DNA of 37,687 bases from Rhodospirillales bacterium (lineage in GTDB: Bacteria; Pseudomonadota; Alphaproteobacteria; Rhodospirillales; Casp-alpha2), in the NCBI GenBank assembly GCA_021775325.1, contig JAJFID010000253.1, positions 1-37,687 of the forward strand. The letters run 5' to 3'. Below are positions 1-11,214 of this stretch, one piece after another. The notes under the pieces are model-generated. The model was not told where the DNA came from. It ran no database searches and worked only from the letters and a program-made list of their open reading frames with translations. Both the position numbers and the translations under genes were made by a program. Position 1 is the first letter of the stretch. Every line of letters begins with the position of its first letter.

Positions 1-39
1 ACTTGAGATACCGTCGCGCGTCCGGGAGTTCAGTTTTTT

Positions 40-2772
40 ATGTTCGAAGCCATCGCTAAGAAAATCTTTGGCAGCGCCAATGACCGCTATCTCAAGGACT
101 TGTCCAGGCGTGTTGACGCTATTAATGCGCTGGAACCTGAGCTCGAAAAGCTGTCCGACGCAGACCTCAAAGCAAGATCTGAAGAGTTCCGTACCCGCCT
201 GGAAGGCGGTGAAACTCTGGACAGCATTCTGGAAGAGGCCTTCGCCACCGTACGTGAAGCAGCCAAACGAACCCTGGGACAACGTCATTTCGATGTCCAG
301 TTGCTGGGCGGCATGGTTCTGCACAATGGCATGATATCCGAAATGAAAACCGGCGAAGGCAAGACCTTGGTTGCCACGTTGCCGGTCTATCTGAATGCCG
401 TCAGCGGCAAAGGTGCCCATGTGGTGACCGTGAATGATTACCTTGCCAGCCGTGATGCCGAATGGATGGGGCAAGTGTATGGATTTTTGGGTCTGACTTC
501 TGGCTGCATCGTGCATGGCTTGAGCGACAAGGAAAGGCAGGCCGCCTACAATTGCGATGTTACCTATGGCACCAATAACGAGTTTGGGTTTGATTATCTG
601 CGCGACAACATGAAGTTTCGTCTGGAAGATATGGTCCAGCGCGAGTTCAACTTTGCTATCGTCGACGAAGTCGACTCCATCCTCATCGATGAAGCCCGGA
701 CACCGCTGATTATCTCAGGTCCTACCGAAAACAATTCCGAACTCTACACGGCTATCGACAAATTGATCCCGAGCCTCGTTGAGAGCGATTTCGAAAAAGA
801 TGAAAAGGCGCGTGGTGTCACGTTCACCGATGACGGTGCCGAACATGTGGAAGAATTGCTGACCACTGCCGGGTTACTCACCGAAGGTGGATTGTTCGAT
901 ATCCAAAATATCAATCTGGTCCACCACGCCAATCAGGCGCTTCGGGCCCATACGCTGTTTTCCCGTGATACGGACTACATCGTGCGGGATGACAAAGTCA
1001 TCATCATTGACGAGTTCACCGGACGTATGATGGAAGGCAGGCGTTATTCTGATGGCCTGCACCAGGCACTGGAAGCCAAGGAGCGCGTCACCATCCAGAA
1101 TGAAAACCAGACTCTGGCGTCCATTACCTTCCAGAACTACTTCCGGCTGTATCCCAAGCTGGCTGGCATGACGGGTACGGCCATGACCGAGGCCGGCGAA
1201 TTCTCCGAGATATACAAACTGGATGTGATCGACATCCCCACAAACGTTCCATGCATTCGCAAGGACATGGATGACGAGGTTTACCGTACTGCCGCCGAAA
1301 AGTACGAGGCAATCGTTGCCCAGATTGAAGAATGCCGCGAGCGCGGCCAACCGGTGCTGGTTGGTACGGTCAGTATCGAGAAATCCGAAATTCTCGCCAA
1401 GCTGCTGAAAGATCGCAAGATCAAGCACAACGTACTCAACGCCCGTCATCACGAGCAGGAAGCCTATATTATCGCCCAGGCTGGTGAGCCCGGTGGCGTA
1501 ACCATTGCCACGAACATGGCCGGTCGCGGCACCGATATCCAGATGGGTGGCAACGTGGACATGATGGTCAAACAGAAACTGGACGGTATGTCCGGCGATG
1601 CAAAACGCGCCACAGCCGAAGAGACACTGCGGGCTAAAGTCGCCGTCGACAAACAGTCTGCTCTGGCCGCCGGGGGGCTATTTGTGCTGTGTACCGAACG
1701 TCACGAAAGCCGCCGCATCGACAACCAGTTGCGTGGCCGCTCCGGCCGTCAGGGCGATCCGGGTGGATCAAAGTTTTATCTGTCACTGGAAGACGATCTG
1801 ATGCGCATTTTTGGATCGGAACGGATCGATTCCATGTTGCAGAAACTGGGCCTCGAAGATGGTGAGGCCATTGTACACCCGTGGGTAAACAAGGCACTGG
1901 CCAAGGCTCAGGAAAAGGTTGAGGCGCGCAACTTCGAAATTCGCAAAAACCTGCTGAAATTTGATGACGTCATGAATGACCAGCGCAAAGTCATCTATGA
2001 CCAGCGTAAAGAACTCATGGCCACTGACGATGTGTCACAAACCGTTCAGGGCATGCGGGAAGAGGCCGTGCTGGACATCGTCAGCACATGTATTCCCGAA
2101 AAAGCCTATGCTGAACAGTGGGATATCGATCTGCTACACGAAGAATGCATGAGGATCTTTGGTCTTGATCTGCCGGTGGCGGATTGGGCTAAGGAAGAAG
2201 GTATTGCGGACCAGGAAATTCTTGAGCGGGTAACCGATGCCTCAAATCGCAAAATGGCTGAAAAAGCTGCCCGGTTCGGACCCGCTGTCATGCGTGATGT
2301 TGAAAAAAACCTTTTGCTGCAGATCCTTGATCAAATGTGGAAAGAGCATCTTCTGACACTGGATCATCTGCGTCAGGGTATCGGTCTGCGGGCCTATGGA
2401 CAGCGCGACCCGCTTCGCGAATACCAACGCGAGGCCTTCAATCTGTTCCAGGAAATGCTCGATAGTCTGCGCCAGCGCGTCACAATGATTCTATCCCATG
2501 TGGAGATTCAGGCCAATCCGGCAGAGTCCATCTTCCAACCCCGCCAGCAGGAGATGCATGAGACCCGGCAGGATCCGGCGCTAGCTGATGGCGCTTCAGC
2601 TGGCGACGCGGAAGTGACGACACCGCCCGCCAAGCTTACCGTCGCATCCCGGGTGAAACCTGAAGATCGCAATCCTGATGATCCGTCCACTTGGGGACGC
2701 GTTGCGCGCAACGGTCCCTGCCCGTGTGGCTCCGGCAACAAGTTCAAGCACTGTCATGGCAAGGTTGCGTAA
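40..2772 (+). CDS. secA: Preprotein translocase subunit SecA
   Basis: 910-aa ORF; N-term [16 protein letters not shown], Walker [35 protein letters not shown]-terminal zinc motif [14 protein letters not shown]. Confidence 0.98.
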   Translation: MFEAIAKKIFGSANDRYLKDLSRRVDAINALEPELEKLSDADLKARSEEFRTRLEGGETLDSILEEAFATVREAAKRTLGQRHFDVQLLGGMVLHNGMISEMKTGEGKTLVATLPVYLNAVSGKGAHVVTVNDYLASRDAEWMGQVYGFLGLTSGCIVHGLSDKERQAAYNCDVTYGTNNEFGFDYLRDNMKFRLEDMVQREFNFAIVDEVDSILIDEARTPLIISGPTENNSELYTAIDKLIPSLVESDFEKDEKARGVTFTDDGAEHVEELLTTAGLLTEGGLFDIQNINLVHHANQALRAHTLFSRDTDYIVRDDKVIIIDEFTGRMMEGRRYSDGLHQALEAKERVTIQNENQTLASITFQNYFRLYPKLAGMTGTAMTEAGEFSEIYKLDVIDIPTNVPCIRKDMDDEVYRTAAEKYEAIVAQIEECRERGQPVLVGTVSIEKSEILAKLLKDRKIKHNVLNARHHEQEAYIIAQAGEPGGVTIATNMAGRGTDIQMGGNVDMMVKQKLDGMSGDAKRATAEETLRAKVAVDKQSALAAGGLFVLCTERHESRRIDNQLRGRSGRQGDPGGSKFYLSLEDDLMRIFGSERIDSMLQKLGLEDGEAIVHPWVNKALAKAQEKVEARNFEIRKNLLKFDDVMNDQRKVIYDQRKELMATDDVSQTVQGMREEAVLDIVSTCIPEKAYAEQWDIDLLHEECMRIFGLDLPVADWAKEEGIADQEILERVTDASNRKMAEKAARFGPAVMRDVEKNLLLQILDQMWKEHLLTLDHLRQGIGLRAYGQRDPLREYQREAFNLFQEMLDSLRQRVTMILSHVEIQANPAESIFQPRQQEMHETRQDPALADGASAGDAEVTTPPAKLTVASRVKPEDRNPDDPSTWGRVARNGPCPCGSGNKFKHCHGKVA

Positions 2773-2775
2773 GGA

Positions 2776-3570
2776 TTAACTGAACCGCGCCTCAATCCGA
2801 CCAAGGCCATCGATCTCGGCAATGATAGATTCACCGCGGTTGACCCAGTGGGTTTTCACGATGCTGCCGAGCAGAACAAATTCATCGGCTTTCAATATCT
2901 GACCCGTTTTTGCCAGTTCACTGGCTAACCAGCTCAACGCATTTAGCGGATGCCCCAGGATTGCTGATCCCTGGCCTGCACCGACCTCGGTCTCGTCAAC
3001 AAGCATCCTGCCGCCAATATTTTCGAGATCGAGGTCACGCCAACTGGTTATTTCTTCCCCCAGGACACAACTGGCACCAAAAAAATTGTCTGCGATCAGC
3101 GTAGGTGTGCTGGTAGTCGCATAATCCGCGTAGCGGTCATCAACAATTTCGATCGCGACCATGCATGATCCTACCGCACGTGCTACTTCAGCAGAGGTTG
3201 TCTTGCGACCGGGTGAAATCACTACGTCTTCCGACATCCGGACGGCGATTTCACATTCAACACCCACGTGTTGGAAGTCATCGAACCGTGTATCACCGAC
3301 CTGATGGTGAACCGTGCCAGCCATGATTCCTCCCGCACAGGGATGATCAATTTCAAGAAATTCCTGCATGACCGACGTTGTGCAACCGATCTTGTAACCG
3401 GTCCTTGGACCAAGCCCAAGGGTTTCCAGTCGCGCATTGAGTAGAGATTGTATTTCGTAGGCCTGAGTCTCTGTTTCGGGTCGACAGGTTTCCGGCAGGA
3501 AATCCAGCGGCGTGCGATCCAGCCGCCCACGGGCAAGAATCTCTGCAGCCTGATCCAGATCGAGAGGCAT
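2776..3570 (-). CDS. 2-keto-4-pentenoate hydratase / fumarylacetoacetate hydrolase-family protein
   Basis: 264-aa ORF; YKIGCTTSVMQEFLEIDHPCAGGIM, ECEIAVRM, VAIEIVDDRYADY, GSILGHPLNALSWLA-type hydratase pattern. Confidence 0.8.
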   Translation of the reverse strand: MPLDLDQAAEILARGRLDRTPLDFLPETCRPETETQAYEIQSLLNARLETLGLGPRTGYKIGCTTSVMQEFLEIDHPCAGGIMAGTVHHQVGDTRFDDFQHVGVECEIAVRMSEDVVISPGRKTTSAEVARAVGSCMVAIEIVDDRYADYATTSTPTLIADNFFGASCVLGEEITSWRDLDLENIGGRMLVDETEVGAGQGSAILGHPLNALSWLASELAKTGQILKADEFVLLGSIVKTHWVNRGESIIAEIDGLGRIEARFS

Positions 3571-3581
3571 CTTCGGGCCAG

Positions 3582-3953
3582 TCAGTTCTGAATACGAGCG
3601 GATCGCCCACCGCGTCGCTGACCATTGTTTGCCACGGGTGTATGAACCTGGTTGGCAGACTGCCGCAACAATTCGGCCAGTTTCCGGCTCTCATCTGATG
3701 CGTCATCATCAATAGTGCCAACAATGGTATCCAGAACGCTCCGTGCCGCTACCGACTGATCCACACTGGGTGAAAGCCGCATGAGCCAGGACAACAGCAC
3801 GTCTTCCGCAGGCCCGACAAAACTTGCGGAATCGTCAAAAATCTGTGTCATCAGATTGACCGGGTCGAATTCAGGGCCCGGCTTCAGGCGACGGGCGACA
3901 TCGGATTCGACTGTAGTCTTGTGCGTGTCTTCTGGTTTTGCGCCGTCGGTCAT
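3582..3953 (-). CDS. Hypothetical protein (123 aa)
   Basis: ORF directly upstream of and co-oriented with the hydratase; no family recognised. Confidence 0.5.
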   Translation of the reverse strand: MTDGAKPEDTHKTTVESDVARRLKPGPEFDPVNLMTQIFDDSASFVGPAEDVLLSWLMRLSPSVDQSVAARSVLDTIVGTIDDDASDESRKLAELLRQSANQVHTPVANNGQRRGGRSARIQN

Positions 3954-4096
3954 GCCTGTATCTCCACCGTGGGCTACTCATGCGGGCCAACATTCTCATA
4001 CATGATAGCGGCCAATCAACAAGGATGTGCGCAAAATAAATTTGGTTTCTGGTTTGAATGCGTCTTGATCCATTCTAAAGAGGACAATCAAGCTGA

Positions 4097-5035
4097 ATGA
4101 ATGACAGGTGCACCAGCGATGGAAAGACGGCAATGAGCAAACCGAACCGTTTGTCGGGAAACGCGCTTGCCATGGGCAGCATGATCCTGTGGTCGACGTC
4201 GTTCCCGGCCACTGATGAAATCCTGCAGACGTGGCACCCGCTGGTTACAGCCATGGGGAGACTGGTTATCGGTGGTCTGGCTTTGTTGCCATTCATGTGG
4301 TGGCAGGGCAATCTGTCCGATGTTATGCACGCGCCGTGGAAAAAGCTGTTAATCGTCGGCGGAATCCCTCTGAGTATTGCGACCGTGTGCCTCAACGTGG
4401 GCATGATGTATTCCAATCCTGTTACAGCAGCCATCCTTGTAACGATGATGCCGCCAATAGCCTTTCTGCTGGCGGTGGTAGATGGCGAGCAGCGTGTAAC
4501 GCTGAAATGGACATTCGGCATTGCACTTGCGGTCACTGGCGGCGTCTGGGCCAGTGTTTACGGTGATCTCGATGACATTGGATTTCAGGGCGGGGAGATT
4601 TTGCTGGTCGTCGCCGTGACCTGTTTCGCCTGGTACTCCCGCGCCACAGTAAAACACATGAAAATGTTAAGTACCGCCAGTATTACGGCGCTGACACTGA
4701 TTGCCGGCGGCCTGATTGCATGCGTCATCATTGTCACGGCGCATCTCGTTGGGCTGGTGAACCTCTATTATGTGCCAACACCGAGGTCTGTAGGGCTTAT
4801 GGTCTGGATTGCGGCGATTTCAAATGGTTGTGGCATGTTGATGTGGCTGTCCGCAGTCTCGCGGATCGGGGTGACAATCAGCGCCTTCCACCAGAACATG
4901 GTGCCGTTCTACGTCATGGTAATGGCGGTGGCCCTCGGCGGTCTTATTGTTATGCAGCAGGTATTTGGTGCGTTGCTGGTGATTGGCGGCGTCCTGATCA
5001 CACAGTGGCCATTTCGCGAAAAACAACTGGATTAG
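4097..5035 (+). CDS. DMT superfamily (EamA-type) transporter; start may be Met at 4133
   Basis: 312-aa multi-TM protein, EamA-like pattern GNALAMGSMILWSTSFPATDEIL. Confidence 0.8.
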   Translation: MNDRCTSDGKTAMSKPNRLSGNALAMGSMILWSTSFPATDEILQTWHPLVTAMGRLVIGGLALLPFMWWQGNLSDVMHAPWKKLLIVGGIPLSIATVCLNVGMMYSNPVTAAILVTMMPPIAFLLAVVDGEQRVTLKWTFGIALAVTGGVWASVYGDLDDIGFQGGEILLVVAVTCFAWYSRATVKHMKMLSTASITALTLIAGGLIACVIIVTAHLVGLVNLYYVPTPRSVGLMVWIAAISNGCGMLMWLSAVSRIGVTISAFHQNMVPFYVMVMAVALGGLIVMQQVFGALLVIGGVLITQWPFREKQLD

Positions 5036-5130
5036 CTTAGGCGGGCAGCCGAAACAGCTTAGATGGGTTTCACCATGAAACGTATGCCCTATAATTATCC
5101 CATGATCATCAAACACAAAGAAACAACACT

Positions 5131-6390
5131 ATGAATTTGCCAAACCACGCGCAGATTACGGAGTCCGTCCTGGGCACTACCAAACATGCGTGGCGACGAT
5201 TCAAGGCTGATCGCGGGTGGCGCATGGCAGCCGGGCTTAGTTATACCTCGCTCCTGGCAATCGTACCGCTCGCTGCGATCACCTTTTCAATGCTGGCCGC
5301 ATTCCCGGTTTTTGAGGGCATGCGTGAACAAATTCAGGATGTGATTTTTTCCAACCTCATGCCGCAGTCAGCCGATTCCATGCGGGACCAGTTTGACCTT
5401 TTCATTGCCAATACCACGTCGCTGTCTTCCGTTGGCATCATCGGCATTATGGCAACAGCAATTCTGCTGTTTGTGACCATCGAGGCTGATCTGAACGTCA
5501 TTTTCCGGGTCAGTAAACCGCGGCCACTGATACCACGCCTGTTGGTGTTCTGGGCGATGATGACACTGGGGCCAGTTCTGGTCGGCGCAGGTCTGTCACT
5601 GGCCACCTATGTCTTCGTTGCATCCCGCTGGATTGGTGTGGATGCTATCGGTGGCATCGTTGGCTGGTCCGTGCTGGGACGCGTTGTGTCGTCGTTGCTG
5701 ATGGCCGCAGCCTTCACTGTGTTCTATCTGGTTATTCCGAACAGAGCAGTTTCACCTAAGGCCGCATTGATTGGCGGTTTGTCCGCCGGTGTACTGTTCA
5801 CGGTCCTGCGCCAGTTGTTTGGCTGGTATGTGGCAACATTTCCCACCTATCAGAGCATATACGGTGCGCTCAGCGTGGTTCCTATCTTTTTGATCTGGAT
5901 GTTCCTGTCATGGACCGTCGTGCTGTTGGGCGCATTTATCACCACCGCCGTCACAGAATGGCGGCGGGCTTTACGGGCCAACGAGTTTGCCAGTGCCAGC
6001 CCGGATGAACGCATAACCATCGCCGTTGCGATCCTTTCCGTCCTGTACAGCGGTACGAAGACGGGCCAAGCCACCGCCCGTGCACGCTTGATCAAACGGT
6101 CTCTGTGCGACGAGGAACAGGTAGACATGACGCTCGCCCGGTTACGGGAATTCGGGTTCGTGGAAACCACGTCGGACGACGCGTGGTTGTTATCCCGAGA
6201 TATGAATACCGCCACGTTGTTTGATCTGTATGAATCTCTGGGGTTGGCACTATCGGACGATCAGGGTTGCCAAAACGATACTGGATGGCGCAAGAGGTTA
6301 GCCAATCATCTCGGTGCTGCCCGCAACAGAAACCAGGAATCCATGGCCGTGCCACTACGCAATATTCTTCAGGATCAACTGGAACAGTAA
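5131..6390 (+). CDS. YihY/BrkB-family inner-membrane protein
   Basis: 419 aa; DRGWRMAAGLSYTSLLAIVPLAAITFSMLAAFPVF and QSIYGALSVVPIFLIWMFLSWTVVLLGAFIT are typical YihY motifs; extra C-terminal domain. Confidence 0.9.
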   Translation: MNLPNHAQITESVLGTTKHAWRRFKADRGWRMAAGLSYTSLLAIVPLAAITFSMLAAFPVFEGMREQIQDVIFSNLMPQSADSMRDQFDLFIANTTSLSSVGIIGIMATAILLFVTIEADLNVIFRVSKPRPLIPRLLVFWAMMTLGPVLVGAGLSLATYVFVASRWIGVDAIGGIVGWSVLGRVVSSLLMAAAFTVFYLVIPNRAVSPKAALIGGLSAGVLFTVLRQLFGWYVATFPTYQSIYGALSVVPIFLIWMFLSWTVVLLGAFITTAVTEWRRALRANEFASASPDERITIAVAILSVLYSGTKTGQATARARLIKRSLCDEEQVDMTLARLREFGFVETTSDDAWLLSRDMNTATLFDLYESLGLALSDDQGCQNDTGWRKRLANHLGAARNRNQESMAVPLRNILQDQLEQ

Positions 6391-6430
6391 CCGTTCAGAT
6401 CAGAATTCAGATACAAATTCAGGCCGGATT

Positions 6431-7387
6431 TCAGGAAAGCCCCTGTTTACCCATTTCAAGAAACTTTTCGCGACGCTTGGCTTTGATGATACCACCATCC
6501 AGGCCAGCGAATTGTTCCAGCGCACTTTCAATTCCGTCCCCCACCGCAGCAATAGCCGTTCCGGAGTCCCGGTGCGCACCACCCAGGGGCTCATCAATCA
6601 CGGCATCAATCACCCCAAGTTTAAGCAGGTCCTGAGCGGTAAGCCGCAGGGCCTCGGCTGCCGCCTGGGTCTGATCTTTGTCGCGCCATAGAATTGAAGC
6701 ACAGCCTTCTGGCGAGATTACTGAGTAAATGGAGTGCTCCAGCATCAACACGACATTTGCCGTAGCCACTGCAATAGCACCACCTGATCCACCCTCGCCA
6801 ATAATTACACTGACCATGGGCACTTTCAGACCGAGGCATACCTCAATACTGCGGGCAATTGCTTCCGCCTGACCACGCGCTTCCGCATCAATACCGGGAT
6901 AAGCACCGGGTGTATCAACAAATGTGATGACCGGCAGATGGAACTGGTCCGCCAGATGCATCAATCTCTGAGCCTTCCGATAGCCTTCGGGCCTGGCCAT
7001 ACCAAAGTTGTGCCGGATACGGCTATCCGTATCAGCGCCCTTTTCGTGTCCGATCACCACGACGGATTGTCCGCGGAATCGGCCCAGGCCACCCATGATC
7101 GCAGAATCTTCTGCATAGGCGCGATCGCCCGCAAGTGGTGTGAATTCGGTAATCAGGTCACGAAGATAATCGACCGTGTGGGGCCGGTTGGCATGTCGTG
7201 CAACCAGCGCCTTTTGCCAAGGCGACAGTTTGGCGTAAGTGGACTTGAGCAGCTTTTCCACCTTGGTCTGCAGTTTGCCGACTTCTTCGACAATATTGAC
7301 TTCTTCCGACCCGGTCAGGTGGCGCAGTTCCTCGACTTTGCCTTCCAGTTCGGCGATCGGTTTCTCAAAATCCAGATAGTTATGCAT
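6431..7387 (-). CDS. accA: Acetyl-CoA carboxylase carboxyltransferase subunit alpha
   Basis: 318 aa; [74 protein letters not shown]. Confidence 0.97.
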   Translation of the reverse strand: MHNYLDFEKPIAELEGKVEELRHLTGSEEVNIVEEVGKLQTKVEKLLKSTYAKLSPWQKALVARHANRPHTVDYLRDLITEFTPLAGDRAYAEDSAIMGGLGRFRGQSVVVIGHEKGADTDSRIRHNFGMARPEGYRKAQRLMHLADQFHLPVITFVDTPGAYPGIDAEARGQAEAIARSIEVCLGLKVPMVSVIIGEGGSGGAIAVATANVVLMLEHSIYSVISPEGCASILWRDKDQTQAAAEALRLTAQDLLKLGVIDAVIDEPLGGAHRDSGTAIAAVGDGIESALEQFAGLDGGIIKAKRREKFLEMGKQGLS

Positions 7388-7446
7388 GCATCTGCCTTAA
7401 TTATGTGGTTGGCAATAAAATACTATCCTGCCACCAAAGCCACAAG

Positions 7447-7478
7447 ACAAAGGCGGTACTTCGTAGTACCGCCTTTGT
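7447..7478 (-). terminator. Hairpin, likely terminator of the 7513-8496 gene; may act bidirectionally
   Basis: Perfect 14-bp stem ACAAAGGCGGTACT-TCGT-AGTACCGCCTTTGT in the intergenic gap. Confidence 0.75.
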
Positions 7479-7512
7479 TTATTCCTGTGGAGTCCAAGTC
7501 AGGCCGGGATTA

Positions 7513-8496
7513 TCAGTTTGCCGCAATCTGAGCCGCTTTTTCCACCATGACTTCGGCCTGACGGATAGACGCAATATCAATCAACCGACCATCAAGGGCA
7601 ACAGCGCCCTGACCGTCTTTTTTGGCCTGCTCCATGGCTTCCAGAATACGTTTCGCCTTGCTGACTTCTTCGTCGCTGGGACTGAACAGATCGTTCGCCT
7701 GATCAATCTGGCTGGGATGAATGGCCCACTTGCCTTCACACCCCAATGTGGATGCGCGCATGGCCTGCGCAGCATAACCATCTGAGTCAGAGAAATCACC
7801 AAACGGTCCGTCAATAGGACGAAGGCCGTTGGCACGTGCGACCACAACCATCTTGGCGATGGGGTAGTGCCACATATCGCCCCAGTGGACGTCACGATTA
7901 CCATTATCATCAGCATCAGTCAGGACAGCATAATCCTTGTTTGGCCCACCAATAACGGTGGTACGTGCCTTGGTCGACGCAGCGTAATCGGCAACACCGA
8001 AGTGCAATGACTCGTTGCGTTTTGAAGCTGCGGCAATTTCGGTCAGGTTCTGCATACCCAACGCAGTCTCGATAATCAGCTCGAAACCGATGCGCTTGCC
8101 AATCTTCATGTTGTCTTCGATCTGGGTACACATCATGTCAATGGCGTACACGTCAGACGCTGTACCCACTTTGGGTATCATGATCATATCCAGGTTATGA
8201 CCGGCCTGCTCCACCACATCTACAACATCGCGGTACATGTAGTGTGTATCCAGGCCATTGATGCGTACTGAGACAGTCTTGCCAGACCAATCCAGATCGT
8301 TCAGGGCTTCAATGATGTTTTTACGTGCCTGAACTTTATCGTCCGGAGCGACAGCATCTTCCAGGTCCAGGAAGACCACATCTGCGGTACTATTGGCGGC
8401 TTTTTCCATAAAAGTAGGATTTGACCCGGGGACGGCCAGTTCAGAACGGTTGAGGCGTGCTTGCGCCTGCTCGACAATGTGAAAACTCATACTCAA
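7513..8496 (-). CDS. HpcH/HpaI aldolase/citrate lyase family CoA-ester lyase (malyl-CoA lyase-like)
   Basis: 327 aa; LAVPGSNPTFMEKAANSTADVVFLDLEDAVAPDDK, IIETALGMQNLTEIA, GCEGKWAIHPSQIDQAN. Confidence 0.88.
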   Translation of the reverse strand: MSMSFHIVEQAQARLNRSELAVPGSNPTFMEKAANSTADVVFLDLEDAVAPDDKVQARKNIIEALNDLDWSGKTVSVRINGLDTHYMYRDVVDVVEQAGHNLDMIMIPKVGTASDVYAIDMMCTQIEDNMKIGKRIGFELIIETALGMQNLTEIAAASKRNESLHFGVADYAASTKARTTVIGGPNKDYAVLTDADDNGNRDVHWGDMWHYPIAKMVVVARANGLRPIDGPFGDFSDSDGYAAQAMRASTLGCEGKWAIHPSQIDQANDLFSPSDEEVSKAKRILEAMEQAKKDGQGAVALDGRLIDIASIRQAEVMVEKAAQIAAN

Positions 8497-8702
8497 ACTC
8501 CTTGAGTGTCAATAGGATCATAAGGATGGAAATACCGCCACAAATTGTCGTGTTGCCAGCCCGTCCCAAGACTTGCAGCGGTGAAACCGGCGCGACAATG
8601 CGATAATTATTTCACCTATTCAAGCATTCAACACAAACATGTAAGGTGTTTCTGTCAAGTCACTCCAAAACCGCAGCCAACCCGTATAATCAGGAAAAGT
8701 AA

Positions 8703-9668
8703 ATGTTATCAAAACCAACTGTTTTCGTTACCAGAAAGTTGCCGGATGCTGTACATGACCGATTGAACAGAGATTACGTTGCTGATCTGAACCCTGACGA
8801 TAAATTGTACGGTGCCGATGAGATTCTTGAGCGCGCCCGGTATGCTGACGCCATCCTGCCCTGCCATACAGAACACTTCACCGAAGATCTCGTCGCCGCG
8901 TTACCAGACTGCGTCAGGATCGTGGCAAACTTCTCTGTTGGTGTGGATCATTGTGACCTGGAGGCATTCAGGGCCAGGGGCATTGTGGTCACGAACACCC
9001 CGGATGTCCTGAGCGACGCCACGGCTGAAACCGCCATGTTGCTGATGCTGGGTGCCGCACGCCGCGCCGGCGAAGGCGAGAGAATGATGCGCGACGGTTC
9101 ATGGAAAGACTGGAGCCCCGCGTTCATGGTCGGAACGGCTATTACTGGCAAAACATTGGGAATCATTGGAATGGGTCGGGTTGGCCAGACGCTGGCCCAG
9201 CGCGCGCGCGGGTTTGACATGAACATTCTGTATTATAACCGCTCGCGTCTTTCTCCAGAACTGGAACAGGGCGCCCGGTATTGTGCCACTTTGGATGAAC
9301 TGTTGCCGGCATGCGATGTTCTCTCGCTGAATTGCCCGGCCACACCCGAAACACGGGGGTTTTTTGATGCTGCCCGCATGAAACAGCTTCCCGCAGGTGC
9401 CATTGTCATCAACACGGCACGCGGCGCGCTCATTGATGAACCGGCCCTGATCGAGGCGCTCAAGTCCGGCCATATTGCCGCTGCGGGTCTAGATGTTTAT
9501 GTGACCGAGCCCGGCGGAAATACGGACATCGCTGCTTTGCCCAATACATTTCTCCTGCCCCACATAGGCAGTGCCAACAGAGAAACACGCGATGCCATGG
9601 GTTTCCGCGCGCTGGACAACATGGACGCATATTTTTCCGGTGCCCCGCCCGGTGACCGCGTTGCCTAA
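8703..9668 (+). CDS. D-2-hydroxyacid dehydrogenase (D-glycerate/glyoxylate reductase-like)
   Basis: 321 aa; GKTLGIIGMGRVGQTLAQRARGFDM Rossmann motif, INTARGALIDEPALIEAL, LLPHIGSA catalytic His. Confidence 0.92.
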   Translation: MLSKPTVFVTRKLPDAVHDRLNRDYVADLNPDDKLYGADEILERARYADAILPCHTEHFTEDLVAALPDCVRIVANFSVGVDHCDLEAFRARGIVVTNTPDVLSDATAETAMLLMLGAARRAGEGERMMRDGSWKDWSPAFMVGTAITGKTLGIIGMGRVGQTLAQRARGFDMNILYYNRSRLSPELEQGARYCATLDELLPACDVLSLNCPATPETRGFFDAARMKQLPAGAIVINTARGALIDEPALIEALKSGHIAAAGLDVYVTEPGGNTDIAALPNTFLLPHIGSANRETRDAMGFRALDNMDAYFSGAPPGDRVA

Positions 9669-9697
9669 ATGGCGATCATGGGATGAATAACCCCGCC

Positions 9698-9735
9698 TAC
9701 CCGTCCGGGTTCTCTTGTGACCACCCGAATGGGTA
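9698..9735. other. Imperfect inverted repeat downstream of the dehydrogenase gene (possible terminator)
   Basis: TACCCGTCCGGGT ... ACCCGAATGGGTA, two non-Watson-Crick positions; no clear T-tract. Confidence 0.35.
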
Positions 9736-9915
9736 AATAATTCTGAATTTCGCGAAAAAACTACTACCGATTTTCTGTGGTATACCATACACTCACCTCC
9801 AATGTCCGGATGTAATCTGGACTGGAAGAATGGATTCAGCGGCTCATTGGCACACCGAACGATGCCCATGGACTGGTGAAATGACCATACCAAAAAGATA
9901 ACAGGGAGATTACTG

Positions 9916-11049
9916 ATGTCAGACAAAAAAAGGCCCTTAACCACGCCCAAAAAGGATGTGTCACGTCGCAAGTTCCTTCGTAATGCAACCGTCGCAGGCG
10001 CAGGCGCGGCGGCAACCGCTGTTGCAGCACCGCATGTTGCCAAGGCTGCTACTGTACTGAAAGTTCAGGCAGCATGGGGCGGCGGAATTTTTCTGGAAAA
10101 CGCCAAAAGCTACGTTGACCGTGTTAACAAAATGGCCGGCAGCGGCCTGAAAATCGACCTGTTGTCGGTTAATTCAGTTGTCAAAACCAGCCAGATGCAG
10201 GATGCCGTCCACCGCGGTGTTCTTGATGGTGCCCATTATGTACCAGCTTACTGGTATTCCAAGTCTCCTGCGGCGTCTCTGTTTGGTACCGGCCCGTGTT
10301 TCGGCTGGTCAGCGCAGGAAATGCTCGGCTGGATCCACTATGGCGGCGGCAAGGACCTCTTCAATGAACTGATGGGAACCCTCGGTCTCAATCTGGTCAG
10401 CTTCTTCAACAGCCCCATGCCAGCGCAGCCACTCGGGTGGTTCAAGGAAGAAATTAAAGATTCCAGCCAAATGACAGGCCTGAAGTACCGTACGGTTGGG
10501 CTTGCGGCTGACGTCTTGAACGAAATGGGCATGTCCGTCGTTCAGCTTCCCGGTGGCGAAATTCAGCCCGCCATGAAGAGTGGCCTGATTGATGCAGCCG
10601 AGTTCAACAACCCCACCTCCGACAGTGATTTCGGTATGCAGGATGTATCCAAACATTATCATCTGGCCAGTTTCCACCAGTCCCAGGAATGTTTCGAAGT
10701 CACATTCAACAAGAAAAAATTTGATTCCCTGGCACCAGAACTTCAGAGCATCCTGGAGTACGCGTCAGAAGCCGAAAATTCCAATTTCTACTGGAATAAC
10801 ACGCTTAGTTATGCCGACGATCTGATCAAATTGAAGGAAGAGCATGGTGTCAACGTCTACCGCACACCGGACTCTGTTATGTCCGATCAATTGAAGGCAT
10901 GGGATGTGGTTGTTGACCGGATTTCTGCGGAAGATCCGTTCTTTGCCAAAGTTGTTGCATCGCAGAAAGTTTATGCCAAGAAGGTGATGAACTACCTGCT
11001 TCTGAACCAGCCGGATTACGGCATCGCTTACAAGCACCACTTCGGTTGA
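9916..11049 (+). CDS. TRAP transporter substrate-binding protein (DctP-type) with Tat signal
   Basis: 377 aa; twin-arginine SRRKFLRNATVAG followed by Ala-rich cleavage region; followed by DctQ and DctM genes. Confidence 0.9.
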   Translation: MSDKKRPLTTPKKDVSRRKFLRNATVAGAGAAATAVAAPHVAKAATVLKVQAAWGGGIFLENAKSYVDRVNKMAGSGLKIDLLSVNSVVKTSQMQDAVHRGVLDGAHYVPAYWYSKSPAASLFGTGPCFGWSAQEMLGWIHYGGGKDLFNELMGTLGLNLVSFFNSPMPAQPLGWFKEEIKDSSQMTGLKYRTVGLAADVLNEMGMSVVQLPGGEIQPAMKSGLIDAAEFNNPTSDSDFGMQDVSKHYHLASFHQSQECFEVTFNKKKFDSLAPELQSILEYASEAENSNFYWNNTLSYADDLIKLKEEHGVNVYRTPDSVMSDQLKAWDVVVDRISAEDPFFAKVVASQKVYAKKVMNYLLLNQPDYGIAYKHHFG

Positions 11050-11099
11050 TCTGATCAATCAAGCCTTGCGACACGATGTCGCGGGAACAACCAGTTTTG

Positions 11100-11125
11100 G
11101 AGGGACAGCCCACGGGCTGTCCCTC
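11100..11125 (+). terminator. Hairpin between dctP and dctQ (partial terminator or mRNA-stability element)
   Basis: GAGGGACAGCC-CACG-GGCTGTCCCTC, 11-bp perfect stem; no downstream U-tract. Confidence 0.65.
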
Positions 11126-11145
11126 TAGTATCTGGTCCGGTTGGT

Positions 11146-11181
11146 AATACCTAACATTTGGTCACTCGTGTGTTAGGTATT
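11146..11181 (+). promoter_or_regulatory. Second hairpin in the dctQ leader
   Basis: AATACCTAACA (11146-11156) and TGTTAGGTATT (11171-11181), perfect 11-bp arms, 14-nt loop. Confidence 0.55.
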
Positions 11182-11214
11182 GCGTAGCAGGCCCAGAAGG
11201 CGGGAGACCAATCC

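Noticed and set aside
874-1452. 192-aa minus-strand ORF inside secA
   Set aside because: Antisense to a certain secA; no recognisable domain; codon-bias shadow ORF.
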